32,926 nucleotides of DNA from Clostridiaceae bacterium (GCA_904501675.1 CAJGCL010000004.1:1-32926), one strand, 5' to 3'. Shown: positions 1 through 7,629, counted from the stretch's first letter. The notes: generated by a model not told the origin, from the letters alone. Program-made: numbers and translations.

Positions 1-641
1 CACAGAGACCATTCGTTACAATTCTCGGTGGCGCAAAGGTTGCAGATAAGCTCAATGTTATTGAAAACCTTCTTAACAAAGCTGATACACTCATCATTGG
101 TGGTGGTATGGCTTACACATTCCTCGTTGCTAAAGGTTACAGCGTAGGTACATCTCTTCTTGACGAAACAAAGATTGACTACTGCAAAGATATGCTTGCA
201 AAGGCAGAGGAAAAAGGCGTTAAGATTCTTCTTCCTGTTGATGTTACAACAGCTAAGGATTTCCCAAATCCTATCGATGCAGAAATCGAAGTAACAGTTT
301 ACGATGCAGACAAGATTCCTGCAGATGTTATGGGTCTTGACATCGGTCCTAAGACAGCTGAACTTTATGCAGATGCTGTTAAGTCAGCTAAGACTGTTGT
401 TTGGAACGGTCCTATGGGCGTTTTCGAAAACCCAATTCTTGCAAAGGGTACAATCGCAGTTGCTAAGTCTCTTGCAGAAACAGATGCTACAACAATCATC
501 GGTGGTGGCGACTCTGCAGCAGCAGTTAACACTCTCGGCTTTGGTCCTAAGATGACTCACATCTCAACAGGTGGCGGCGCTTCTCTTGAATTCTTAGAAG
601 GAAAAGCACTCCCAGGCATCGAAGCAGTAAACGACAAGTAA
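1..641 (+). CDS. pgk: Phosphoglycerate kinase, C-terminal part (5' end outside window)
   Basis: Reading frame 3 is open from the window edge to TAA at 639-641, so the start codon and the N-terminal substrate-binding domain lie upstream of the window. What remains is the nucleotide-binding C-terminal lobe of phosphoglycerate kinase, which transfers a phosphate between 1,3-bisphosphoglycerate and ADP in cytosolic glycolysis. Family hallmarks are visible: FVTILGGAKVADK near the edge, the WNGPMGVFE motif, and the GGGDSAAAV nucleotide/phosphate loop followed by HISTGGGASLEFLEG at the C terminus. The ATG at 108 is internal to the domain and is not a start. The gene is followed in the same direction by tpiA and gpmI, the usual Firmicutes glycolytic cluster; gap would be expected upstream. 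Identification is secure; only the 5' boundary is missing. Confidence 0.97.
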   Translation, partial: QRPFVTILGGAKVADKLNVIENLLNKADTLIIGGGMAYTFLVAKGYSVGTSLLDETKIDYCKDMLAKAEEKGVKILLPVDVTTAKDFPNPIDAEIEVTVYDADKIPADVMGLDIGPKTAELYADAVKSAKTVVWNGPMGVFENPILAKGTIAVAKSLAETDATTIIGGGDSAAAVNTLGFGPKMTHISTGGGASLEFLEGKALPGIEAVNDK

Positions 642-658
642 TATTTCACGCACATTTC

Positions 659-713
659 GCATTTTTCTGCCCGCTCGGAGTATCTTTATACACCTTCGGG
701 GCAGAGAAAATGC
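659..713 (+). promoter_or_regulatory. Long imperfect stem-loop in the pgk-tpiA gap
   Basis: GCATTTTTCTGC (659-670) pairs with GCAGAGAAAATGC (701-713) apart from one bulge, and the inner part (GGAGTAT against ATACACC) pairs partially. There is no U tract after it, so it is not a classical terminator. A role as mRNA processing or stability element, or as a partial attenuator between the two glycolytic genes, is inference. Confidence 0.5.
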
Positions 714-743
714 AAACTGCACGCAAACTATTACTCGTCGTGC

Positions 744-773
744 TTGACAGATAGTAAGTGTGTTGTGTTTATT
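744..773 (+). promoter_or_regulatory. Possible promoter for tpiA
   Basis: A perfect TTGACA (744-749) is followed after 18 bases by TTTATT (768-773), a weak -10. The start codon at 800 would leave a short leader. The -35 is convincing and the -10 is not, so tpiA may also depend on read-through from pgk. Confidence 0.3.
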
Positions 774-799
774 AACTTTTATTGAAAGAGGATAAGATT

Positions 800-1567
800 A
801 TGGATAAATCACTTCGTAAAGCAGTTATCGCAGGTAACTGGAAAATGAACAAAACTCCTGATGAAGCAAAGGCAATCATCAACGAAATGAAGCCTCTCGT
901 AGCAGACGCTGATTGTGATGTTGTTCTCTGCGTTCCTTATATCGATATTTTTGCTGCTCAGGAAGCTGCAGCAGGCTCAAATATCAAAATTGGTGCAGAA
1001 AACTGCCACTGGGCTGAAAGCGGTGCTTTCACAGGTGAGGTTTCAGCTCCAATGCTTAAGGCTATCGGTGTTGAATATGTAATTATCGGTCACTCAGAGA
1101 GAAGACAGTATTTCGGTGAAACAGACGAAACTGTTAACAAGAGAGTACGCGCTGCTCTTGACAGCGGTCTCACAGTTATTCTCTGCGTAGGCGAGCTTCT
1201 TGATGAGCGTAAGAAGGGTGTAACAATGGAAGTTGTTCGCTCACAGACAAAGATTGCTCTTCAGGGCGTTTCTAACGAAGAGCTTGACAAGATTATTATT
1301 GCTTACGAGCCAGTTTGGGCTATTGGTACAGGCGAAACAGCAACAGCAGAGCAGGCGAATGAAGTTAACCATGCTATCCGTGAGGTTCTTGGTGAAATCT
1401 ATTGTCCTAAGTGCGCAAGCCGCGTAACAATTCAGTACGGCGGTTCAATGAACGCTAAGAATGCTGCTGAGCTTCTCGCTCAGGAAGATGTTGACGGCGG
1501 TCTTATCGGCGGTGCATCTCTTAAGGCAGAAGATTTCTCTGTTATCGTTAAAGCAGCAAGCATCTAA
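800..1567 (+). CDS. tpiA: Triosephosphate isomerase
   Basis: This 255-residue protein interconverts dihydroxyacetone phosphate and glyceraldehyde 3-phosphate in the cytosol. It matches the usual single-domain TIM barrel length. Visible catalytic elements are GNWKMN with Asn13/Lys15, the IIGHSERR loop with His98, AYEPVWAIGTG with Glu170 and the flexible loop, and the phosphate-binding QYGGS and GLIGGASL segments. The start was placed at ATG 800 because AAAGAGGA at 785-792 lies 7 bases upstream; the in-frame TTG at 782 would put this ribosome binding site inside the gene. A small oddity is a CPKC pair at residues 202-205, just before the last barrel strand, where the family usually has a variable charged turn. 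It sits between pgk and gpmI in one glycolytic run. Confidence 0.97.
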   Translation: MDKSLRKAVIAGNWKMNKTPDEAKAIINEMKPLVADADCDVVLCVPYIDIFAAQEAAAGSNIKIGAENCHWAESGAFTGEVSAPMLKAIGVEYVIIGHSERRQYFGETDETVNKRVRAALDSGLTVILCVGELLDERKKGVTMEVVRSQTKIALQGVSNEELDKIIIAYEPVWAIGTGETATAEQANEVNHAIREVLGEIYCPKCASRVTIQYGGSMNAKNAAELLAQEDVDGGLIGGASLKAEDFSVIVKAASI

Positions 1568-1582
1568 TCAAAAATTCAAAAA

Positions 1583-1603
1583 GGGCAGGCGTTTCGTCTG
1601 CCC
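1583..1603 (+). promoter_or_regulatory. GC-rich hairpin between tpiA and gpmI
   Basis: GGGCAGGCG (1583-1591) pairs with CGTCTGCCC (1595-1603) around a TTT loop with one wobble pair. The downstream bases GAAATTT are not a proper U run. It is probably an attenuator or mRNA-stabilising hairpin that lets part of the transcription into gpmI continue. Confidence 0.55.
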
Positions 1604-1631
1604 GAAATTTATGTAAAGGCAGGAGTTATAA

Positions 1632-3203
1632 ATGTCTGAAAAAGTACTTCTCGTCGTAATGGACGGCGTAGGTTATTCAAAAACAGGTCTTGGTGATGCA
1701 GTAACACTTGCAAACACACCTGTACTTGACAAGCTTCTTAAAGAGTGCCCTAATGTACGTCTTAAAGCTCATGGAGCTGCAGTAGGTCTTCCTTCTGATG
1801 ACGATATGGGTAACAGTGAGGTTGGCCATAACGCTCTTGGTTGCGGTCAGGTTTATTCACAGGGCGCAAAGCTTGTTAATGAATCAATTGAATCAGGTAA
1901 AATCTATCAGTCAACTGCATGGAAAGAAATTGCAGGTAACTGTATTGAAAAGAGTTCAACTCTTCATTTTATCGGTCTTCTTTCTGATGGTAACGTTCAC
2001 TCAAATATTTCTCACCTTATTGAAATGCTCAAGCAGGCTAAGGCTGAGGGTGTGAAAAATGTTCGTTGCCACATTCTTCTTGATGGTCGTGATGTTCCTG
2101 CAACATCAGGTCTTATTTACGTAGAACAGTTAGAAAATGCTCTCGCTGAGCTTAACGACGATACATTCTGCGGTAAAATCGCATCAGGCGGCGGTAGAAT
2201 GGTTGTTACAATGGACAGATATCAGGCTAATTGGAATATGGTGAAGTGCGGTTGGGATACTCACGTTAAGGGTATTGGCAGACAGTTTGCAACAGCAAAG
2301 GATGCTATTGAAACATACCGTGCAGAAAATGATGGTATGATTGACCAGGACCTTCTTCCATTCGTTATTGCAGAAAATGGTGAGCCTGTAGGTACAATCG
2401 TTGATGGCGACAGCGTTGTTCTCTTTAACTTCCGTGGAGACCGTGCGATTGAAATTTCAATGGCTTTTGATAACGACGAATTCACATATTTTGACAGAGG
2501 CGCAAAGCTCGACGTTTGCTATGCAGGTATGCTTCAGTATGATGGCGACCTTAAGCTTCCTGAGCGTTTCCTTGTTAACCCACCTGAAATCAAGGATACT
2601 CTTTCAGAGCTTCTTGTTTCAAAGGGTATGAATCAGTTCGCAGTTTCCGAAACACAGAAATACGGTCACGTAACATATTTCTGGAATGGTAACAAGAGCG
2701 ATAAATTCTCAGAAGAGCTTGAAACATTTATGGAAATCCCATCCGATAAGGTTTCATTTGACGAAAGACCATGGATGAAATCTGCAGAGGTTACAGACGC
2801 AGTTATTGAAGCTATGGAAAGTGGCAAGTATGACTTCATTCGTTGCAACTATCCTAACGGCGATATGGTTGGTCATACAGGTAACCTTGATGCTACAATT
2901 ACTGCAGTTGAAGCAGTTGACCTTGCTCTTGCAAGAGTTCTTAAGGTAGCAGATAAGTGCGGCGTAACAGTGCTTATTACAGCAGACCACGGTAATGCAG
3001 ACGAAATGCTTGAAAAGGACAAAAAGGGTAATGTTGCAGCAAGAACTGCTCACTCACTTAACGAGGTTCCATTTATCATCTATAGCAAAAATGCTTACGA
3101 GGTAAAAGAAGGCTCCTTCGGTCTTGCTAACGTTGCTCCAACAGTTGCAAAGGTTTTCGGCATTGAGCCATACGCTTCATGGGAAGAATCAATTATTAAA
3201 TAA
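1632..3203 (+). CDS. gpmI: 2,3-bisphosphoglycerate-independent phosphoglycerate mutase
   Basis: This 523-residue enzyme, close to the usual length of about 510, interconverts 3- and 2-phosphoglycerate through a phosphoserine intermediate in the alkaline-phosphatase superfamily fold. The N terminus carries the first metal site (VVMDGVGYS, Asp11), and DDDMGNSEVGHNALG holds the nucleophilic serine at residue 62. The phosphotransferase substrate-binding insert carries HILLDGRDVP. C-terminal metal ligands are visible in NGDMVGHTG, TADHGNAD and AARTAHSLNEVPF. The ribosome binding site AGGAG (1621-1625) lies 6 bases before ATG. The enzyme normally needs Mn2+. It is the last gene of the glycolytic run and is followed at once by a strong terminator; enolase is not in the window. 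Confidence 0.97.
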   Translation: MSEKVLLVVMDGVGYSKTGLGDAVTLANTPVLDKLLKECPNVRLKAHGAAVGLPSDDDMGNSEVGHNALGCGQVYSQGAKLVNESIESGKIYQSTAWKEIAGNCIEKSSTLHFIGLLSDGNVHSNISHLIEMLKQAKAEGVKNVRCHILLDGRDVPATSGLIYVEQLENALAELNDDTFCGKIASGGGRMVVTMDRYQANWNMVKCGWDTHVKGIGRQFATAKDAIETYRAENDGMIDQDLLPFVIAENGEPVGTIVDGDSVVLFNFRGDRAIEISMAFDNDEFTYFDRGAKLDVCYAGMLQYDGDLKLPERFLVNPPEIKDTLSELLVSKGMNQFAVSETQKYGHVTYFWNGNKSDKFSEELETFMEIPSDKVSFDERPWMKSAEVTDAVIEAMESGKYDFIRCNYPNGDMVGHTGNLDATITAVEAVDLALARVLKVADKCGVTVLITADHGNADEMLEKDKKGNVAARTAHSLNEVPFIIYSKNAYEVKEGSFGLANVAPTVAKVFGIEPYASWEESIIK

Positions 3204-3211
3204 TAAAAACT

Positions 3212-3243
3212 AACGGCTCATCACTAAAAGATGAGCCGTTTTT
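3212..3243 (+). terminator. Rho-independent terminator after gpmI
   Basis: An 11-bp perfect stem, AACGGCTCATC (3212-3222) and GATGAGCCGTT (3230-3240), with a 7-base loop is followed by a T run (3239-3243). It ends the pgk-tpiA-gpmI transcript. Confidence 0.92.
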
Positions 3244-3282
3244 ATAAACATAAAATTTTGCGTAGTAATTTTCCCTCGGAAG

Positions 3283-3291
3283 TGATATAAT
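3283..3291 (+). promoter_or_regulatory. Extended -10 promoter
   Basis: TGATATAAT is a perfect extended -10 (TGnTATAAT). No good -35 sits 17 bases upstream, as is common for extended -10 promoters. It would drive the small membrane-protein gene at 3372 with a leader of about 75 bases. Confidence 0.5.
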
Positions 3292-3371
3292 CAAAGTGTA
3301 AATAGATGTGGTTAAGAGAAAACGATCATATGACTATGTGCTATTTGACTTTGTTGCTAGGATGATAAAAG

Positions 3372-3755
3372 GTGAAAAAGAGAAAAATAATTTTGTGTAT
3401 ACTATTGGTTTTTGTTATATTGATTTCTATAGCACTTGTTTCTTTTGAAGTGAGAAACGCACAAAAGAAGGAATTATTAAAAACTCCTATACATTATGGA
3501 ATGTACACTGTATATCCTTCTTGCTATAAAGAGGGTAATGAAACGTATGTTACGTTTTCTGTGAAAAACAAGGATGGGGGAACTGTTATTCGCGAAGGGA
3601 ATAAGTGGTTGCTAAGAGATTTTTATGAATTTGATTTTGGTCCTGACCCGGAAACATATCCGACTGTTGTTGTGATTTCTCGTGATAAAGAAACATTATT
3701 CGGCAAACAGGGGACAGTGTTCCACATAAATGAGCTTTTAGATAATGAGAAATGA
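3372..3755 (+). CDS. Small membrane-anchored or secreted protein of unknown function
   Basis: This 127-residue product is not recognised as any family. It begins MKKRKIILCILLVF, a basic N terminus followed by a hydrophobic stretch (about residues 6-24), so it is a signal anchor or signal peptide with the rest outside the membrane. The exterior part is polar, with a YGMYTVYPSCYKEGNETYV segment, and ends FHINELLDNEK without a second membrane span. The start is GTG at 3372, preceded by AGGA (3359-3362); no better in-frame ATG exists. It has its own upstream promoter candidate and a strong terminator just downstream, so it is a single-gene unit between gpmI and a convergent PHP gene. The reading frame looks genuine from the signal sequence and spacing, but the function is unknown. 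Confidence 0.65.
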   Translation: MKKRKIILCILLVFVILISIALVSFEVRNAQKKELLKTPIHYGMYTVYPSCYKEGNETYVTFSVKNKDGGTVIREGNKWLLRDFYEFDFGPDPETYPTVVVISRDKETLFGKQGTVFHINELLDNEK

Positions 3756-3764
3756 GATTTATAC

Positions 3765-3810
3765 AAAAAGTTGCGAAAGATGTATTGGTTTTCGCAACTT
3801 TTTGTTTTTT
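3765..3810 (+). terminator. Bidirectional terminator between convergent genes
   Basis: AAAAAGTTGCGAAA (3765-3778) pairs perfectly with TTTCGCAACTTTTT (3790-3803). T runs follow on the plus strand and, because of the leading A run, also on the minus strand. It serves both the small membrane protein and the convergent PHP gene. Confidence 0.9.
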
Positions 3811-4475
3811 TACTTTTTTATAAGCTCATATTTTCCGCTTTTTAAAATTCTTAACAAATCATCGTTGTTTTTTATAGGCTCTTCTGTGATTATTCCACCC
3901 AAACCTACGCCTGTTTCTCTGTGGCAGTCGCTACCGCTTGTTTTGATTTTAGCGTTGATTTCTTCTGCCCATTTAAGAGAATTATCGTTTGCTTCTTTAT
4001 CTGCTTTAGCGTTGAAAACTTCAACTCCGTCAAGGTATTTAGGCTTTGCTCTTGTTATATATTTTCTGAAAGGGTGCGCCTGAATAAAGATGCAGCCTTT
4101 TTCTCTGAATAATTTACTTGCCCTTTTAATGTAAAGTGAAAGTAAAAAGGGAAGCTCATAAAGCATTTCTTCATTTACACCATATATTAAATAGTCATTA
4201 ACTGTGGCATAAAATCTTAACTCAACACCGAGTAAAACGGAAAAATCTTCTGTTTCAAATTTCTTTGCTTTTTTATAACCTTCAAGAAAATGGTCAATAG
4301 CCTTATTCTTGTTGAAAAATTCGGAAATGCGAAATGTCATAGGGGAGTAGTGGTCGGTTATGACAATTCCCGAATAACCGGCTTGCTTGTATTTATTTAC
4401 AAGCTCTTCTGCATCCAATTGACCGCACCAGCTTGTGTTTTTTGTATGTGTATGTAATTCGTATTTGTATTCCAA
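3810..4475 (-). CDS. PHP-domain metal-dependent phosphoesterase
   Basis: This 221-residue protein has the polymerase-and-histidinol-phosphatase fold. The first metal motif is LHTHTKNT (HxH) near residue 8, and GIVITDHYSP gives the second (TDHY). IQAHPFRK supplies a further His, and SGSDCHRETGVG near the C terminus is the GSDxH motif. These proteins hydrolyse phosphate esters or nucleotides with two or three bound metal ions; the substrate cannot be read from the sequence. The start is TTG at 4475, chosen because AAGGTG lies 5 bases upstream on the minus strand and no ATG is placed as well. Length matches stand-alone PHP proteins. It is transcribed alone from a divergent promoter region and ends at a terminator shared with the small membrane protein. 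Confidence 0.85.
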   Translation of the reverse strand: MEYKYELHTHTKNTSWCGQLDAEELVNKYKQAGYSGIVITDHYSPMTFRISEFFNKNKAIDHFLEGYKKAKKFETEDFSVLLGVELRFYATVNDYLIYGVNEEMLYELPFLLSLYIKRASKLFREKGCIFIQAHPFRKYITRAKPKYLDGVEVFNAKADKEANDNSLKWAEEINAKIKTSGSDCHRETGVGLGGIITEEPIKNNDDLLRILKSGKYELIKK

Positions 4476-4499
4476 TCTTTCACCTTCTTAATAGGGTTT

Positions 4500-4528
4500 A
4501 TTATACTATTAAAAATAATTATAATCAA
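4500..4528 (-). promoter_or_regulatory. Sigma-A promoter of the PHP gene
   Basis: On the minus strand TTGATT (4528-4523) and TATAAT (4505-4500) are separated by exactly 17 bases. The start codon at 4475 follows at a normal leader length. Confidence 0.65.
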
Positions 4529-4536
4529 TTATTATC

Positions 4537-4565
4537 TTGAAATTGTTGGAAAAATAATATATTCT
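4537..4565 (+). promoter_or_regulatory. Sigma-A-like promoter of the secreted propeller-like gene
   Basis: TTGAAA (4537-4542) and TATTCT (4560-4565) are spaced 17 bases apart. It lies back to back with the PHP promoter, about 30 bases before the ATG at 4597. Confidence 0.55.
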
Positions 4566-4596
4566 ATGTTATATGAGATTTCGAGGAGAGTGTTTT

Positions 4597-5457
4597 ATGA
4601 ATTTCTTTGATACAATTATTTCCCTTTTAATGTCAATATGTATGCTTCTTACAGGCTTTCTTGATAGCGGTACTCCAAAAAGTTCAGCTAACGTTGAGCT
4701 TGTTAAGGAGGAAAAGCTCCTTTTTATGGATGCAATGTATTCGGGTCAGGGAGTTACTACTGATGGTGAGTATTTTTATACCTCAGGCTCTATTACAGCG
4801 TTTGGGTTAGCAGGTATTATGAAGTGGGATGCTGAAACTATGGAATGTGTTGCGCAAAATACTGATGCTATACCTGATGAATATAAAGAATATTATGGTC
4901 ATGACCATGTAGGTGGAATAAGCTATTATAACGGTAAAATCTACGCTGCAGTTGAAAATAAGGCGGAAGATTATCCTCTTGTTATAACCTACGATTGCGA
5001 AACGCTTGAGATGATTGATATCTTTAACATTGAGCCTGCAGAGCTTCTTCCTGATGGTATTCCGTGGTGTGCTGTTGACGCGGAAAAAGGTCTTCTTTAT
5101 TGCTCGCCATTCCACGATGTTGAAAGTATCTTAGCCTTTGACCTTGAAACAATGGAATTTTCTCACACTATTGAGCTTTCAAGAATGGTTACACGTATTC
5201 AGGGTGGTGAGGTTTACGATGGTATCCTTTACCTCTCATACGACGCTGAAAGCAGCAATACAGACCAGATTCTTACTGTGGACCTTTCAAATGGCAACGT
5301 TGAAAAGCTTTGCTCAAGAACAGTACCTTCAATGGCAGGTAACGAGGCAGAAGGCGTAACAATCTATCCAATGGAAGATGGTTCCCTGATTCACGTGCTC
5401 GACTACGATAAAACAGTTGGTGTTTATTTAAGACACTACAAGGTAGTTGAAGAATAA
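4597..5457 (+). CDS. Secreted beta-propeller-like protein, function unknown
   Basis: This 286-residue protein starts MNFFDTIISLLMSICMLLTG, a hydrophobic signal peptide or anchor, so the bulk is extracytoplasmic. The rest is built of short repeated strands with the rhythm of a YncE/SMP-30-like propeller: GVTTDGEYFYTSG, KWDAETMECV, ISYYNGKIYAAVE, TYDCETLEMID, VDAEKGLLYCSP, FDLETMEFSHTIE, VYDGILYLSYD, TVDLSNGNVEKL. These alternate 'entity-name' and 'D-x-E-T-x' strands suggest five or six blades. No catalytic residues are recognised, so binding or a structural role is as likely as enzymatic activity. ATG 4597 was preferred over ATG 4573 because GAGGAGAG (4583-4590) lies 6 bases upstream. It is a monocistronic gene ending at a strong hairpin. 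Confidence 0.75.
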   Translation: MNFFDTIISLLMSICMLLTGFLDSGTPKSSANVELVKEEKLLFMDAMYSGQGVTTDGEYFYTSGSITAFGLAGIMKWDAETMECVAQNTDAIPDEYKEYYGHDHVGGISYYNGKIYAAVENKAEDYPLVITYDCETLEMIDIFNIEPAELLPDGIPWCAVDAEKGLLYCSPFHDVESILAFDLETMEFSHTIELSRMVTRIQGGEVYDGILYLSYDAESSNTDQILTVDLSNGNVEKLCSRTVPSMAGNEAEGVTIYPMEDGSLIHVLDYDKTVGVYLRHYKVVEE

Positions 5458-5470
5458 ATTTACAAAAATA

Positions 5471-5502
5471 AAAAGCGTATCCGAGAATCGGATACGCTTT
5501 TT
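5471..5502 (+). terminator. Bidirectional terminator between the propeller-like gene and ychF
   Basis: AAAAGCGTATCCGA (5471-5484) pairs perfectly with TCGGATACGCTTTT (5488-5501) around a GAA loop. A and T runs on both sides make it work in both directions, ending the propeller-like gene and ychF. Confidence 0.92.
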
Positions 5503-5509
5503 GTGTTTA

Positions 5510-6604
5510 TTAAACATTGAATCTGAAGAGAACAATATCTCCGTCCTGCATTACATATTCCTTACCTTCAGAGCGAACAAGACCTTTTTCCTTTGCAACT
5601 GTCATTGAGCCACATTCCATAAGAACGTCAAAGGAAACAACCTCTGCGCGAATAAAGCCTCTTTCGAAGTCTGAGTGGATTTTACCTGCCGCCTGAGGAG
5701 CTTTTGTACCTTTTTTGATTGTCCAAGCTCTTACCTCAGGTTGACCTGCTGTAAGGTAGCTCATAAGACCTAAAAGGTCGTAGCTTCTTTCAATAAGTAA
5801 ATCAAGACCACCTGTTGAAATACCAAGCTCTGAAAGGAACATTTCTTTTTCTTCTTTATCAAGCTCTGCAATCTGTGATTCAAGCTCTGCGCAAATTGGA
5901 AGCACCTGGCTGCCTTCTTCTGCGGCAATAGCCTTAACAGCGTTGTAACGGGCGTTTGTATCAATCTGTGAAGCGAAATCTTCCTCGCTCATATTACAAG
6001 CGTAAATAACAGGCTTTGAGGTAAGAAGAGCAACAGTATCAATAATTGCTTTCTCGTCGTCTGTAAGCTCAACTGCTCTTGCGCAAATACCGTTGTCGAG
6101 AGCTTCTCTTACTCTTTCAAGAACTGCAAGCTCTGCTGCAAGTGATTTATCACCCTTCATTGCCTTTGTTGTTCTGTCTATTCTTCTCTGGAGAATTTCT
6201 GCGTCTGAGAGGATAAGTTCAAGGTTAATTGTTTCAATATCTCTTTGAGGGTTAACATCGCCGTCAACATGCATAATATCGTCGTTATCAAAACAACGAA
6301 CAACGTGAATAATAGCATCAACCTCTCGGATGTGTGAAAGGAACTTGTTGCCAAGGCCTTCGCCCTGAGAAGCGCCTTTAACAAGGCCTGCAATATCTAC
6401 AAATTCAATTGTGGCAGGTGTAACCTTAACAGGGTTATACATTTCGCAAAGTGCATCAAGACGGTTATCAGGAACTGCAACAACGCCAACATTTGGTTCA
6501 ATTGTGCAGAAAGCGTAGTTTGCTGCCTGAGCGCCTGCATTAGTAAGTGCGTTAAAAAGTGTGCTTTTGCCTACGTTAGGTAAGCCTACAATACCAAGTT
6601 TCAT
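5510..6604 (-). CDS. ychF: Redox-regulated ATPase YchF (OLA1 family)
   Basis: This 364-residue protein has the full length of YchF/OLA1, an Obg-like translation factor that binds ribosomes and prefers ATP over GTP. The N terminus reads MKLGIVGLPNVGKST, the P loop at residues 8-15. VDIAGLVKGASQGEGLG is the G3/switch region. The G4 motif is NMSE instead of the NKxD of true GTPases, which is the basis of the ATP preference. A coiled-coil insert follows in the middle (around the LAAELAVLERV stretch), and the C terminus is a TGS domain ending QDGDIVLFRFNV. AAGGAAG upstream on the minus strand supports ATG 6604. It is divergent from gpr and monocistronic. Confidence 0.96.
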   Translation of the reverse strand: MKLGIVGLPNVGKSTLFNALTNAGAQAANYAFCTIEPNVGVVAVPDNRLDALCEMYNPVKVTPATIEFVDIAGLVKGASQGEGLGNKFLSHIREVDAIIHVVRCFDNDDIMHVDGDVNPQRDIETINLELILSDAEILQRRIDRTTKAMKGDKSLAAELAVLERVREALDNGICARAVELTDDEKAIIDTVALLTSKPVIYACNMSEEDFASQIDTNARYNAVKAIAAEEGSQVLPICAELESQIAELDKEEKEMFLSELGISTGGLDLLIERSYDLLGLMSYLTAGQPEVRAWTIKKGTKAPQAAGKIHSDFERGFIRAEVVSFDVLMECGSMTVAKEKGLVRSEGKEYVMQDGDIVLFRFNV

Positions 6605-6625
6605 TTTATTGACTTCCTTTTGAAA

Positions 6626-6662
6626 AAATACACTTTATTTTAACATATTATAAAGTGTATTT
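6626..6662. promoter_or_regulatory. Perfect 13-bp inverted repeat at the ychF promoter
   Basis: AAATACACTTTAT (6626-6638) and ATAAAGTGTATTT (6650-6662) are perfect complements with an 11-base spacer. The minus-strand TATAAT (6652-6647) that best fits a ychF -10 lies partly in one arm, with only a weak -35 (GTATTT, 6675-6670) upstream. It could be an operator for a dimeric regulator or a hairpin in the ychF leader. No regulator gene is adjacent. Confidence 0.5.
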
Positions 6663-6724
6663 CAATATTAAATACTCATAAATAATTATTGAATAGAAAG
6701 TTATAATATTTGGGAGGTGATTAA

Positions 6725-7603
6725 ATGAATTTTCGTACGGACTTAGCTATTGAACGTCGTGAAATGGTTAAAGCATATATTGAAGGTGTAGAGGTGAATG
6801 AACACAATAATAGCGAATGTAAAACAACTGTTATTGATATAAAAACCGAGGACGCGGCTCGCAAATTAGGAAAAGGCATAGGTAGGTATATAACTCTTGA
6901 AATGAACGCTTTCTCGGATGAAGCCACTGTTTCTGATGGCAGATTAAAAGCACTTACAGAAAGTATAAAAATGCTATTGCCCGAGAGCGAAGGTACTGTT
7001 GTTGTGGTGGGGGTTGGTAATCTTCAGATGACTGCCGATGCTCTTGGTCCCGAAACAGCTTCAAAAATATTTGCCACCCGACATATCGACGATGAACTGA
7101 GAAAATCTGCAGGAATAAGTAACAAATTAAGGTCTGTAGCGGCCTTTTCTACGGGCGTTTTAGGTCAGACGGGAATTGAATCAAGTGAGTTTATAAAAAG
7201 CGTTTGTCAGGCGGTAAAGCCCTGTTGCGTGATAACTATAGACGCTCTTGCTGCAGGGAGTATCTCGCGCCTTGGCAACACTGTGCAAATGTCTGACACA
7301 GGCATTTCTCCTGGCTCAGGCATAGGCAACTCTCGTAAACGTATAGACGAAAGCTATCTTGGTGTGCCTGTTATTGCAATAGGTATTCCCACAGTTGTTG
7401 ACGCAGTTTCTCTTGCTAGCGAAATAAGTGGCATGAAAGCAGAGCAAATTGCTGACAATGGCGTTTTACAAGATAATGCCTTGATAGTTGCATCCAAGGA
7501 TGTTGATTTGCTTATAAAAAACGCCTCTTGTTTATTGGCTCTTTCTATTAATTGTGCTCTTCAACCATCCCTTACCACCAAGGAATTGTACGCTTTGATG
7601 TAA
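6725..7603 (+). CDS. gpr: Germination protease GPR
   Basis: This 292-residue protein is the spore endoprotease that begins degradation of small acid-soluble proteins when spores germinate. It opens MNFRTDLAIERREM, matching the family's autoprocessing site (RTDLAxE). By comparison with Bacillus GPR, as remembered, the pro-segment before the expected cut after Asp6 is only about 6 residues instead of about 15. Core motifs are VVVVGVGNLQMTADALGPE and CCVITIDALAAGS, which hold conserved aspartates expected for this atypical aspartic-type protease, followed by SPGSGIGNSRK. GGGAGGTG just upstream (6712-6719) fixes the start. It is followed by spoIIP as in many spore formers. In Bacillus gpr is expressed in the forespore; I could not identify a convincing forespore promoter here. 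Confidence 0.95.
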   Translation: MNFRTDLAIERREMVKAYIEGVEVNEHNNSECKTTVIDIKTEDAARKLGKGIGRYITLEMNAFSDEATVSDGRLKALTESIKMLLPESEGTVVVVGVGNLQMTADALGPETASKIFATRHIDDELRKSAGISNKLRSVAAFSTGVLGQTGIESSEFIKSVCQAVKPCCVITIDALAAGSISRLGNTVQMSDTGISPGSGIGNSRKRIDESYLGVPVIAIGIPTVVDAVSLASEISGMKAEQIADNGVLQDNALIVASKDVDLLIKNASCLLALSINCALQPSLTTKELYALM

Positions 7604-7629
7604 TATTTTTAAAAAACTTTTCATAATCT
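7603..7629 (+). promoter_or_regulatory. Candidate sigma-E-type promoter of spoIIP
   Basis: ATATT (7603-7607) and CATAATCT (7622-7629) are separated by 14 bases, resembling the mother-cell sigma-E pattern (ATATT-like -35, CATAnnnT-like -10). The predicted start near 7636 would give a leader of about 15 bases. The region is AT-rich, so chance matches are possible. Confidence 0.4.

Noticed and set aside
782..799. In-frame TTG at 782 as a longer tpiA start
   Set aside because: The strong AAAGAGGA would then lie inside the gene; ATG 800 has correct spacing and the usual family N terminus.
6657..6684. Possible forespore sigma-G/sigma-F promoter of gpr (GTATT, then CATAAATA)
   Set aside because: The spacing of 15 bases is short, the -10 fits poorly and it overlaps the ychF repeat; too weak to list.
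6702..6707. TATAAT upstream of gpr as a vegetative -10
   Set aside because: Initiation would fall in the ribosome binding site at 6712-6719, leaving no leader; no -35 at the right distance.
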